From AWTP1-13 sp963827545 (GTDB lineage: Bacteria; Pseudomonadota; Alphaproteobacteria; Rhizobiales; Hyphomicrobiaceae), in assembly GCA_963827545.1 (NCBI GenBank), contig CAWHBI010000001.1, forward strand, positions 16,300 through 80,299: 64,000 nucleotides of DNA. Reading direction: 5' to 3'. Position numbers and translations under genes: made by a program. Position 1 is the first letter of the stretch, and the number at the start of each line of letters is the position of its first letter. Below the pieces are notes generated by a model that ran no database searches, was not told where the DNA came from, and saw nothing but the letters and a program-made list of their open reading frames with translations. This document shows positions 53,475 to 62,082 of this stretch, piece by piece.

Positions 53475-53487
53475 AGGTGCTCCGTTC

Positions 53488-53564
53488 GTAGGTCGCGAAG
53501 CGGAGCGCAGACGCGAACGCGCATCCGCTGCTTTTGGGTCATCGCTCCGCTTGACCCAACCTAC
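53488..53564. repeat. GTAGGTTGGGT-type inverted repeat
   Basis: GTAGGTCGCGAAGCGGAGCG at 53488 and the inverse CGCTCCGCTTGACCCAACCTAC ending at 53564 form an imperfect dyad, a second copy of the element at 26310. It lies between the alpha and beta ligase genes and may act as a processing or attenuation stem. Confidence 0.6.
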
Positions 53565-53619
53565 GCCAGATCGGGCGCGCCTGGGAGCAGGGAGAGATGC
53601 GCCGCACTCTCAAGGGCCC

Positions 53620-54741
53620 TCATCGCGCCGCCTCCACAGCTGCCCGCACCGCGTCGTCCATCAGATCGAACGGGGTAAGGCCCAGGCGCTGCTTGACCAT
53701 GGCGATGGCCTCGTCCTCGCCGGTGCCGTGGATGGTGAAGAAGATCGGGATGGCCGGCTTCAGGTCCTGCCAGGCCCTGATCACGCCCTCGACCATGACG
53801 TCGGTGCGCGCGAACGCACCACAGAAATTGACCAGCAGGCATTTCACCCGCGGATTGGCAAGCACCAGCTCCAGCGCCGGCTTGGCCTTGGTGTAGCTCT
53901 CCCCGCCGATCTCCATGAAATTGGCCGGGCTGCCGCCGAAGTGGCGCACGGCGTCCATAGTCGTCATGGTGAGGCCGGCACCGTTGGCGAGCACGCCGAC
54001 ATCCCCGTCCAGCTCGATGAACTTGAGATCCAGCGTGCTCGCTCGCTCTTCGAGCGCGGTCAGCTTTTCGGGTGTGCCGGCCTTCGCCAGGTCCTGGCGG
54101 CGGGGAATAGCGCTGTCGTCCATGGTGAGCTTGCAGTCCAGGGCGATGAGGCGGCCGTCTCTTGCAGCGACCAGGGGATTGATCTCGATAAGCTCGGCGT
54201 CGCTCCCGGCATAGATCGCGTAGAGGCGGAGCAGGACATCGACGAGCGCGCTGCGATCGCACGGCAACCCTTCGGGCAGCGCGGCGTCCAGCATGCCGGC
54301 GTCGAGACCCTTGCGAATGTCGATGCCGAGGCGGACCAGCGAGTTGGGGTGGGCTGCGGCGATCTCCTCCACATCCATGCCGCCATGGGCGGAGAACAGC
54401 AGCAGCGGCCCCTTGGAGGCGGGGTCGTTCAGCACCGCCGCATACAACTCGTGAGCGATCAGCACCTGCTCCTCGACCAGCAGCTTCGCCACGCGATGCT
54501 CGCCGATTGTCATGCCGAGGATGGCGGCAGCTGCCTCCCTCGCCTCGTCCGCATTGGCGGCGACCTTGATTCCGCCGGCCTTGCCGCGCTTGCCGGTGGG
54601 CACCTGGGCCTTGAGCACGCAGGGCCCCAGCTTCCTGACGATGCCGGCAGCCTCCGCGGCGGTTGTTGCGAGAGCGCCCTGCGGTATGGCGATGCCCGCT
54701 GCCCGCAGCAGCGGCTTGGCCGCGTGTTCCTCGAATTTCAT
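53620..54741 (-). CDS. ADP-forming acyl-CoA ligase beta subunit (SucC-like)
   Basis: A 373-aa ATP-grasp subunit: KFEEHAAKPLLRAAGIAIPQ, KAQVPTGKRGKAGGIKVA, metal ligands in DAELIEINPLVAARDG, NGAGLTMTTMD, PANFMEIGGESY and VNFCGAFARTDVMVEG (in SucC usually VNIFGGIVRCD). The family pairs with a SucD-like alpha subunit. The altered NFCGAFART segment shows it is not succinyl-CoA synthetase proper. It sits 25 bases after the 79-aa gene in the same operon. Confidence 0.88.
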   Translation of the reverse strand: MKFEEHAAKPLLRAAGIAIPQGALATTAAEAAGIVRKLGPCVLKAQVPTGKRGKAGGIKVAANADEAREAAAAILGMTIGEHRVAKLLVEEQVLIAHELYAAVLNDPASKGPLLLFSAHGGMDVEEIAAAHPNSLVRLGIDIRKGLDAGMLDAALPEGLPCDRSALVDVLLRLYAIYAGSDAELIEINPLVAARDGRLIALDCKLTMDDSAIPRRQDLAKAGTPEKLTALEERASTLDLKFIELDGDVGVLANGAGLTMTTMDAVRHFGGSPANFMEIGGESYTKAKPALELVLANPRVKCLLVNFCGAFARTDVMVEGVIRAWQDLKPAIPIFFTIHGTGEDEAIAMVKQRLGLTPFDLMDDAVRAAVEAAR

Positions 54742-54766
54742 GAAGCAGTCGGCTTTCGCATGGAGC

Positions 54767-55006
54767 CTATTCCCCCAGCCAGATCACGGCCGCAGCCGCA
54801 GCCGCGCGGGCGTCCTCCAGGCTCGCATAGCTGAGGCCGGATGCGAACCGCACCGGCGTCCACGCGCCCTGGTCCTCCGGATCGCGCCGGAACTCCTCGT
54901 AGCCGAACGTGCCGTCCGGCCGGCGGAACAGGTCGACGCAGCGCAAGCCATCCTCGGTCTCCAGGCTCGCCAGCACAGTCCAGGATTTGTCGATGCGGCG
55001 CGACAT
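54767..55006 (-). CDS. 79-aa protein of unknown function in the sulfonate-type operon
   Basis: The protein reads RRIDKSWTVLASLETEDGLR and CVDLFRRPDGTFGYEEFRRD, then a hydrophobic helix-rich end (LEDARAAAAAAVIWLGE). There is no signal peptide or Cys pair. Predicted strands at the N-terminus and one C-terminal helix could form a small alpha/beta domain. It starts 7 bases after the aldehyde dehydrogenase stop and ends 25 bases before the ligase beta subunit, so it is co-transcribed. It may be an accessory or adapter protein of the pathway; no family is known to me. Confidence 0.65.
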   Translation of the reverse strand: MSRRIDKSWTVLASLETEDGLRCVDLFRRPDGTFGYEEFRRDPEDQGAWTPVRFASGLSYASLEDARAAAAAAVIWLGE

Positions 55007-55013
55007 GCTCCGC

Positions 55014-56468
55014 TCACTTCCCGTACTTGGCCCAGTAGGCGCCGAACAGCGCTTCCTCGCTGGGCTTGTCCTCCGGGATGGTGGTGACGAGATGCGTGAT
55101 GTTGACGAAGCAGCGCCAGTTCAGGTTCTCAGAAATCGAGTTGCCCTGCCAGGTGCCGCAGCCCATGGACAGCGTGAACGGCAAGCCGTTGTCGAACCCG
55201 CCACCGTTGCCGAAGGTGTGCGCCTGGTTGACGAGCACGCGTGCCACGTCGATCTCCTCCGCCAGCTCGCGGGCATGTGCAAGGTTCGTGGTGTGGATGC
55301 CGCACGAGTGGCCTTTGCCCTGGTGGTCGAGGATGTCGCGCACGATCCGCTTGGCGTCGGCGAAGTCCGTTGCGCGATAGACAGTCAGCACCAGCGACAG
55401 CTTCTCGCCGGATAGGGGGTAGTCCTTGCCGGTACCCACCTCCTCGACCATCACGAACTTGCAGCCCTTGGCCTTCGCCCCGAGTTCGAATACGTCAATG
55501 AGGGCGTCTGGTCCCTGCGCGATCACAGCGCGGTTGAGCTTGCCGTCCTGCCATAGCCGCTCGACGATGCGCTGTCTCTCCTGTGGTGCCGCCAGATAGC
55601 CGCCCTCCGCTTTCAGCGCGTCGATGGCCCGTTCGTAGATCTCGTCGAGGAGCACGACGGCGTTCTCCGACGAGCACGACGTTGCATGGTCGAACGTCTT
55701 CGACAGCATGATCTTGCGCGCGGCATCGGGGAGGTCGGCCGTCGTGTCGATGATGACTGGCGCATTGCCGAGCCCGACGCCGATGGCAGGCGTGCCCGAC
55801 TTGTAGGCCTGGCGAACGTTGACCTGGCTGCCAGTGACGACGACCAGATCAACGAGTTCCATCAGGCGGGTCGTCATATCGCGCGTGACGGGGCTCGGCA
55901 GGATCTGCACCAGATCGGCAGGCAGACCGATCCTGGCAAGTTCCCGGCGCATGCCCTCCACGGCGGGCTCGGTGGCCGCCCACGCTGTCGGCGGCGGGGC
56001 GATGATGATGGCATTGCCGCCCTTCAAGGCCATCATCGCCTTGTTGACGGGGGTGGCGGACGGGTTGGTCGATGGCGTGACGGCGCCTACCACGCCGACG
56101 GGCTTGGCGTATTTGACGATGCCCTTGTCCGGAATCTCCTCGATGATCCCCGTTGATTTCACCCTGAGCAGGTCCCGCAGCGTGCCAAAGGTCTTGCGCT
56201 GGTTCTTGACGACCTTGCTCTCGACTTCGCCTATCCCGGTCACGTCCACCGCGATTTGGGCCAGCTGGCGCGCGTTTGCGGGCTTGTAGATGGACCAGGC
56301 CAGCGCGGTTACCGCCTCGTCGATGCGGGCCTGACCTTGAGTGCTGATTTCATTGGTAAATGCTCTTATTGCCCGGCGCGCCGCCTCGACCAGACCGACG
56401 ACTGGATCGGCCTCTGCGTTAGCTGGCCGCACGCGCCGGTTGCGGTCAGTTGATCGAGTTTCTGCCAT
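55014..56468 (-). CDS. sauS: Acylating aldehyde dehydrogenase, probable sulfoacetaldehyde dehydrogenase (SauS-like)
   Basis: A 484-aa CoA-acylating aldehyde dehydrogenase. NAD(P) region PVGVVGAVTPSTNPSATPV, substrate-region Cys265 in TFDHATSCSSENAVVLLD, and the CoA-type C-terminus HTFGNGGGFDNGLPFTLSMGCGTWQGNSIS. This branch includes SauS, which interconverts sulfoacetaldehyde and sulfoacetyl-CoA in sulfoacetate metabolism. The specific substrate is inferred from the neighbouring Xsc. It is first in the operon with the 79-aa gene and the two ligase subunit genes, divergent from the IclR gene. Confidence 0.78.
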   Translation of the reverse strand: MAETRSTDRNRRVRPANAEADPVVGLVEAARRAIRAFTNEISTQGQARIDEAVTALAWSIYKPANARQLAQIAVDVTGIGEVESKVVKNQRKTFGTLRDLLRVKSTGIIEEIPDKGIVKYAKPVGVVGAVTPSTNPSATPVNKAMMALKGGNAIIIAPPPTAWAATEPAVEGMRRELARIGLPADLVQILPSPVTRDMTTRLMELVDLVVVTGSQVNVRQAYKSGTPAIGVGLGNAPVIIDTTADLPDAARKIMLSKTFDHATSCSSENAVVLLDEIYERAIDALKAEGGYLAAPQERQRIVERLWQDGKLNRAVIAQGPDALIDVFELGAKAKGCKFVMVEEVGTGKDYPLSGEKLSLVLTVYRATDFADAKRIVRDILDHQGKGHSCGIHTTNLAHARELAEEIDVARVLVNQAHTFGNGGGFDNGLPFTLSMGCGTWQGNSISENLNWRCFVNITHLVTTIPEDKPSEEALFGAYWAKYGK

Positions 56469-56667
56469 AATTTACCACTCCTGGGAGCGCAAAATGGGAC
56501 CAGTAGTCTCATAGTGCGATAGGGTAGAGTGCCATCGACTCGGCGGCGTGGGTCATTGGGCCCTGAGAATCCTTGGCGGGAAGGCGATCTCCCCACTATT
56601 GTATGCCTAAGGCGCGGTCTCAACAGCCGCATGGATTGAAGCTGCAGGGACATTCCGGGAACGCCAC

Positions 56668-57444
56668 ATGCAGAGGACTGCAGAGGACCACCAGCGGTTG
56701 AATGTGCTCGGTAAGGCCTTGGCAGTGCTCGAGGCTGTAGCCGATCAGCCATATGGCATAGGCCTGCCTGATCTGGCTGTTCGGCTAAACCTTCCACGTC
56801 AGACCGTCCACCGTGTCCTGCGCCAGTTGCAGGACAGCGGTCTATTGTTGCGTGACCCCGTGCGCGAGCGCTTTTCCGTGGGGCCGCGCATGACGCGGCT
56901 GGCGCTGGGGGCGCTCCGGTCGAGCAACCAGTGGGCACCCGTCAGGGCAGTCTTGCAGGAGTTGGTGAACGATGTCGGCGAGACCTGCAACATAGGCGTG
57001 CTCGATGGCCTCGACTACGTCTACATCGAGCGCATCGAATGCGAGTGGCCGCTGCGCATCCATCTGGAAGTGGGCAACCGTACGCCGGCCCACTGCATCT
57101 CCGGGGGCAAGGTGTTGCTTGCCTATCTCGAGCCCTCGCTGTGCGGCCGTTTGCTCCGGAGCCGCCCGCTCGTTGCCAGAACGCAGCGGTCGATCACGCG
57201 TGTCCCCGATCTCGAGGCCGACCTGGCCAAGGTTCGCGCCCAGGGCTACGGCATGAACGATCAGGAGAACTTCGACGGCATTATCGCCGTGGCGGTCCCC
57301 GTCAGGGACGCCCAGGAGCAGGTGGTCGCTGCGCTGACGATGCATGGACCGGTGCACCGCCTGTCGCTCGATGCCTGCGAGGCTCAAGTTCCCCGCCTGG
57401 CCCGGGCGGCCCAGCGCCTCGCCCAGGCCTGGGGCGTGGCCTGA
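56668..57444 (+). CDS. IclR-family transcriptional regulator
   Basis: A 258-aa protein. The N-terminal winged helix is NVLGKALAVLEAVADQPYGI, GLPDLAVRLNLPRQTVHRVLR; the effector-binding domain carries GETCNIGVLDGLDYVYIERIE, the CISGGKVLLAYLE loop, and QENFDGIIAVAVPVRD. It is divergent from the sauS operon, with 199 bases between. An imperfect dyad, TGGGACCAGTAGTCTCA at 56495-56511, lies in the gap and is a candidate operator. The effector is likely a sulfonate or its CoA ester (inference). Confidence 0.88.
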   Translation: MQRTAEDHQRLNVLGKALAVLEAVADQPYGIGLPDLAVRLNLPRQTVHRVLRQLQDSGLLLRDPVRERFSVGPRMTRLALGALRSSNQWAPVRAVLQELVNDVGETCNIGVLDGLDYVYIERIECEWPLRIHLEVGNRTPAHCISGGKVLLAYLEPSLCGRLLRSRPLVARTQRSITRVPDLEADLAKVRAQGYGMNDQENFDGIIAVAVPVRDAQEQVVAALTMHGPVHRLSLDACEAQVPRLARAAQRLAQAWGVA

Positions 57445-57650
57445 CGCATCGCCGACAAGTGCCTGTCGTCGCCTGCGTGGACGCCCTTGCTGCCCGGGCA
57501 CGGAGCAACCATCTTTTCGCCAAGTCGTGGGGCTAGCCAGTACGTCTCCGGAGCGCCCCCGGCGGCCATGCTCGCGTGTTGACTTCACGGAGCGGTCAAC
57601 GCAACCATTCTTGGCGGGCGAGCGCAGGAGTTCCCTTTGGAGGCATATTC

Positions 57651-58709
57651 ATGCGTTTCCATTTCCTAGCCGTCTGCGTGATCCCGAGTGCAGTTGCCTT
57701 TGCCGGCCCAGCCGTTGCGCAATCGGGCTTCCAGTTTCCCTCGTGCCTGTCGTCGGTCGTTTCTGATCCGGGCGCACAGCTCAAGCGCTTCATACCGCCG
57801 GAGGCGCAGGGTCCTGCGGCGCGCCAGATGCGCGGCGTCGTGGCGCGCTCGCTCACGTGGCGGCCCGGTCAAACCATCAAGGTGTGCTTCAGGTCCGGGA
57901 CGCGGGGTGCACATCAGCGCGTGATCCGCGTCGCGCGCGAGTGGATGCAGTATGCCAACATCGTGTTCGACTTCGAGGAGAACGGGACGCCGCGCGTGTG
58001 CCGGGGCGACGGGCACGAGGACATCAAGGTCGATTTCGTGGACAACAGGGGATGGTGGTCTGCGTATGGTACCATGAGCCGGCAGCGCGACCCCTCGATG
58101 AACCTCCAGTTCTACGGCGTCGACACGCCCCGCTATGCGAATGGCCAGGCTGCCCCTGAGCTGGACATGCGCCGGACCATCCTGCACGAGTTCGGTCACG
58201 CTCTGGGCATGATGCACGAGCATCAGAGCCCCAGTGCGGAGTGCGACAACGAAATCGACTGGGAGGCCGCTTACCGGATGGGCGCCAGCCTGGGCTGGGA
58301 CAAGCAGATGGTGCATGCGCAGATGCGCCAACTGACGAGCCTCGAAGAATTCAACATGACTGCGGTCGACCGCCGGTCGATCATGCACTACAGCCTGCCG
58401 CCGGAACTCTTCAGGCAGGGCAAGAACAGCCGGTGCTGGGTGAGCGGCAACGATGATCTGTCGGACCAGGACCGCCGCTTCATGACTGCCGTCTACCCCA
58501 GGGGCGGGCGCCCGGTGGAGACCTCCAGCGCGCCCAGCACAGTGCCTCCCGTGGCGGCCACGCGTGGGGCGAAGCCTCCGGTTGCCGCCATCAACGACAA
58601 GGAAACGCTGATCAAGCAGTATGAGGAGCTCTTGAGGCAGGCCGGCGTCGCCGCGGACAGGATCGCTCAACTGAGCCGGGAGTTCCGCAAGACCGTGCTG
58701 GGCCAATAG
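57651..58709 (+). CDS. Exported zincin metallopeptidase (astacin-like)
   Basis: A 352-aa protein with a signal peptide (IPSAVAFAGPAVAQ). The zinc motif HEFGHALGMMHEHQ contains the HExxHxxGxxHE consensus: His179, Glu180, His183 and His189; the Met-turn is SIMHYSLP. This is the metzincin fold of M12A peptidases. Further Cys may form disulfides. ATG 57651 has GGAGG 7 bases upstream. It lies between the IclR gene and xsc on the same strand, and a role in sulfonate use is not evident. Confidence 0.85.
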   Translation: MRFHFLAVCVIPSAVAFAGPAVAQSGFQFPSCLSSVVSDPGAQLKRFIPPEAQGPAARQMRGVVARSLTWRPGQTIKVCFRSGTRGAHQRVIRVAREWMQYANIVFDFEENGTPRVCRGDGHEDIKVDFVDNRGWWSAYGTMSRQRDPSMNLQFYGVDTPRYANGQAAPELDMRRTILHEFGHALGMMHEHQSPSAECDNEIDWEAAYRMGASLGWDKQMVHAQMRQLTSLEEFNMTAVDRRSIMHYSLPPELFRQGKNSRCWVSGNDDLSDQDRRFMTAVYPRGGRPVETSSAPSTVPPVAATRGAKPPVAAINDKETLIKQYEELLRQAGVAADRIAQLSREFRKTVLGQ

Positions 58710-58898
58710 GGCTCCCGCGCATCGGGACGAACAAGGTGCGAGGTTGCCGAGCGTCGGTGCGCCGTCCGTCGCTCGTTTGACACTGGCGCGCGCCGCATGT
58801 GAAAAAAAGAAGGCCGGCCCGCCAGACGCCCCGATCGGCAAGCGGTCTCGGCCCATCGAACCATTCTTGACAACAGCCTAGAGTTTCGGGAGCAGGGC

Positions 58899-60650
58899 AT
58901 GCCCAGGATGACGCCCAGCGAGGCCTTGGTGGAAACGCTCGTCGCGCACGGCGTGAAGAACGTGTTCGGCATCGTCGGCTCGGCCTACATGGACGCGCTC
59001 GACTTGTTTCCCGCGGCCGGCATTCGCTTCATCCCGACCGTGCACGAGCAGGGGGCGGGCCACATGGCGGATGGCTATGCGCGGGTCTGCGGGCGCCAGG
59101 GCGTGTGCATCGCTCAGAACGGTCCGGGGGTGACGAATTTCGTAACCTCCACGGCGGCGGCCTTCTGGGCGCACTCCCCCGTGGTTGTGATCACGCCGGA
59201 GACCGGCTCGATGGGCATGGGGCTCGGCGGGTTCCAGGAGACCGACCAGCTGCCGATCTTCTCCAAGATCACCAAGTACCAGGGCCACGTGAACAACCCG
59301 GCCCGCATGGCAGAGATCGCCGGCCGCTGCTTCGACATGGCGCTGTCGGAGCGCGGGCCGACCCAGCTCAACATCCCGCGCGACTACTTCTATGGCGAGA
59401 TCGACTGCGAGATCCCGCGCCCACAGCGCATCGCCCGCGGCCCCGGTGCCGAGGAGAGCCTGGACGAAGCGGTCAAGCTGCTGTCGGAAGCGAAGTTCCC
59501 CGTCATCGTGTCGGGCGGTGGCGTCATCATGTCGGGCGCCAGCGAGGAGGCCGTGGCGCTGGCCGAATTCCTGCAGGCGCCCGTCGTCAACAGCTATCTG
59601 CACAACGACAGCTTCGCGGCCGACCACCCACTGTGGTGCGGTCCGCTCGGCTACCAGGGCTCCAAGGCGGCGATGAAGATCATCGCCAAGGCCGACGTGG
59701 TGCTGGCGCTCGGCACCCGGCTCGGCCCCTTCGGCACGCTGCCGCAGCACGGCCTCGACTACTGGCCCAAGAGCGCGAAGATCATCCAGGTCGACAGCGA
59801 CCACCGCATGCTGGGCCTGGTCAAGCAGATCTCGGTGGGCATCTGCGGCGACGCCAAGTCGGCGAGCAAGGCGCTGCACCTGCGGCTCGCCAACCGTGAC
59901 GTGGCGGCGCGCAAGAACGCCGCCGAGCGCATGAAGACGGTGAAGGCCGAGAAGGACGCCTGGGAGAGAGAGCTCGGCGAGTGGACGCACGAGAAGGACG
60001 CGTGGTCGCTCGAAATGGCCAAGGGCTCCGATCGCATGCACCCGCGCCAGATGCTGCGGGAGCTGGAGAAGGCCATGCCGAAAGGCGCCATGGTGTCCAC
60101 CGACATCGGCAACATCTGCTCGGTGTCGAACAGCTACCTGCGCTTCAACCAGCCCAACTCGATGTTCGCGGCCATGAGCTTCGGCAATTGCGGCTATGCG
60201 TTCCCGACCATCATCGGTGCCAAGGTGGCTGCACCTGAGCGCCCGGCCATCGCCTATGTGGGTGATGGTGCATGGGGCATGAGCTTCGGCGAGCTCTTGA
60301 CCTGCGTGCGCGAGGACATCCCGGTGACCGCCGTGGTGTTCAACAACGAGCAGTGGGGCGCGGAGAAGAAGAACCAGGTCGACTTCTACGCCAACCGCTT
60401 CGAGGGCGTGAACCTGAAGAACCCGAGCTGGGCGGAGGTGGCGCGCACGCTGGGGGCCGAAGGCGTCGTGGTGAAGGCACTCGGCGATGTCGGCGAAGCC
60501 CTCGACAGGGCGGTGGACGCGCAGAAGAAGGGCAAGACGACGGTGCTCGACGTGCACGTCACCAAGGAGCTGGGCGATCCGTTCCGCCGCGACGCGCTGA
60601 AGAAGCCCAAGCGGCTGCTCGACAAGTACAAGCACACCAACGTGGCCTGA
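58899..60650 (+). CDS. xsc: Sulfoacetaldehyde acetyltransferase (Xsc-like)
   Basis: A 583-aa thiamine-diphosphate enzyme. Xsc cleaves sulfoacetaldehyde with phosphate to acetyl phosphate and sulfite. The Glu activating TPP is in HEQGAGHMADGYAR; the TPP motif is GDGAWGMSFGELLTCVREDI followed by VVFNNEQWGAEKKNQV. The C-terminus ELGDPFRRDALKKPKRLLDKY matches the Xsc-specific tail ELGxPFRRDAxKKP. Start ATG 58899. A phosphate acetyltransferase (pta), which often follows xsc, is not in the window. Confidence 0.87.
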   Translation: MPRMTPSEALVETLVAHGVKNVFGIVGSAYMDALDLFPAAGIRFIPTVHEQGAGHMADGYARVCGRQGVCIAQNGPGVTNFVTSTAAAFWAHSPVVVITPETGSMGMGLGGFQETDQLPIFSKITKYQGHVNNPARMAEIAGRCFDMALSERGPTQLNIPRDYFYGEIDCEIPRPQRIARGPGAEESLDEAVKLLSEAKFPVIVSGGGVIMSGASEEAVALAEFLQAPVVNSYLHNDSFAADHPLWCGPLGYQGSKAAMKIIAKADVVLALGTRLGPFGTLPQHGLDYWPKSAKIIQVDSDHRMLGLVKQISVGICGDAKSASKALHLRLANRDVAARKNAAERMKTVKAEKDAWERELGEWTHEKDAWSLEMAKGSDRMHPRQMLRELEKAMPKGAMVSTDIGNICSVSNSYLRFNQPNSMFAAMSFGNCGYAFPTIIGAKVAAPERPAIAYVGDGAWGMSFGELLTCVREDIPVTAVVFNNEQWGAEKKNQVDFYANRFEGVNLKNPSWAEVARTLGAEGVVVKALGDVGEALDRAVDAQKKGKTTVLDVHVTKELGDPFRRDALKKPKRLLDKYKHTNVA

Positions 60651-60711
60651 CCTGCATTGGACCTAAAGGGTCTAGGCTGGGATGAGCCAGGGGACGGCAC
60701 GGGGAACAGGC

Positions 60712-61464
60712 ATGGCCGATCGGCTGAAGGGAAAGCTCGCGTTCTGCACGGCCTCGGGCGCCGGTATCGGCAGGGCGACCGCGACGGCGTTTGCGCGCGA
60801 GGGGGCCAGGGTGATCGCCAGCGACGTCAACGAGGCGGCGTTCGCCGAGCTCAAGAGCGCAGGGGTCGCCGAGTGCGTGAAGCTCGACGCGCGGGACACG
60901 GCGGCGATCGAGGCGCTTGCCAAGCGCCTGGGCTCCGTGGACGTGCTCTTCAATGCGGCAGGCTTCGTGCACCACGGCACGGTGCTCGACTGCACCGAAG
61001 AGGACTGGGATTTCGCCTTCGACCTCAACGTCAAGTCCATGCACCGCACCATCAAGGCCTTCCTGCCGGGCATGCTGTCGAACGGCAGGGGCTCGATCAT
61101 CAACATTGCCTCCACCGTCGGGGCCAGCAAGGCCGCGCCCAACCGCTACGTCTATGGCGCCACCAAAGCGGCGGTGGTCGGCCTGACCAAGGCGGTGGCC
61201 ATGGACTTCATCGGCAAGGGCATCCGCTGCAACTGCATCTGCCCCGGCACCATTGCGACGCCGTCACTGGATGATCGCATCAGGGCCCTCGGCAAGCAGG
61301 TCGGCGGCGAGGAGAAGGCGCGCGCCATGTTCATCGAGCGCCAGCCCATGGGCCGGCTCGGCACGGCGGAAGAGATGGCGCACGTGGCCGTCTACCTGGC
61401 CTCCGACGAGTCGGCCTACATGACGGGCTCCTCCATCACGCCGGATGGCGGGTTTACGCTGTGA
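60712..61464 (+). CDS. SDR family oxidoreductase
   Basis: A 250-aa classical short-chain dehydrogenase: nucleotide motif TASGAGIGRATATAFAREGA (TGxxxGxG variant with Ser), NAAGF, catalytic Ser in ASTVGASKAAPN and the YGATK (Tyr and Lys), CPGTIATP. The sequence resembles the DHRS6/ketofuconate dehydrogenase group. ATG 60712 gives this family's normal start; 60682 would add ten residues. It follows xsc by 61 bases on the same strand, so co-transcription is possible. Substrate unknown. Confidence 0.85.
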   Translation: MADRLKGKLAFCTASGAGIGRATATAFAREGARVIASDVNEAAFAELKSAGVAECVKLDARDTAAIEALAKRLGSVDVLFNAAGFVHHGTVLDCTEEDWDFAFDLNVKSMHRTIKAFLPGMLSNGRGSIINIASTVGASKAAPNRYVYGATKAAVVGLTKAVAMDFIGKGIRCNCICPGTIATPSLDDRIRALGKQVGGEEKARAMFIERQPMGRLGTAEEMAHVAVYLASDESAYMTGSSITPDGGFTL

Positions 61465-62082
61465 CGGGTCGGCTGACCTGGGAGCTGATCCGCAGGCGCG
61501 CTGGTATTGCGCGCGGCTTGCCGAATCGCAGTGACCTCGCCGCTGCAATCTTGATCCGGCCCTGCGGGCTCGTGGCCTACGACATCCTCTACCGGCCGCA
61601 TCGGGCGGAGATCGCTCAACTGATCGCGTCGGCAACGGACGAGGAGCGCAATCCGGCCGAGAAATTAGTCCGTGTAAGTGCGCGGCCTTCTCTTTGCCGC
61701 ATCGGCCTCTCGCAAGAGGCAGCTTGGGTGATATTGCCAGAGCTGACGGATGATCAGTCTCGCAGCGAAGCTCGCTTCATTGGCAGATGCGGGTGACGCT
61801 CTGTGGAGCATGCGCTGGCGATCCACTTGTCGGAGCAGGAAGATCGCGCTCATTGTGTCGCGGCCTGTTATGGGGCGCGGCATTCGCGGGTTTTCGCGCC
61901 AGCGTCTGAGGCTTTGCTCGACCGACCCCTACATCGGTACGCCGCTAGAAGAAGCTACCACACTTGGTGCGATATATCCTGTGCCAAGCCAATACCATAC
62001 CAACCCCGAGGCCGTGGCTCGGCGACATGCATATGTCCTATCGAGGTTGCAGACAGGTTACTGATGAAGGGACGTGACGCCG
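61465..62082. other. 618-base region without a convincing gene
   Basis: A frame from 61461 to 61796 overlaps the SDR stop and encodes a residue mix unlike any known family; another from 61803 to 62180 crosses into the next gene in a different frame. Neither has a ribosome binding site. The composition is lower in GC than the neighbours in the second half (61900-62060). The region may hold the remnant of a lost gene and the promoter of the isomerase gene. Confidence 0.45.

Noticed and set aside
58777..58804. TTGACA with a 17-base gap to TGAAAA before xsc as a promoter
   Set aside because: The second hexamer matches the -10 consensus poorly and other TTGACA sequences lie nearby (58868), so a start site cannot be assigned.
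58878..60635. A 585-codon minus-strand frame opposite xsc
   Set aside because: Mirror of the TPP enzyme gene in high-GC sequence; no motif supports it.
61461..61796. A 111-codon frame overlapping the SDR stop
   Set aside because: GTG start inside the preceding stop region, no ribosome binding site, and an erratic residue pattern with no family resemblance.
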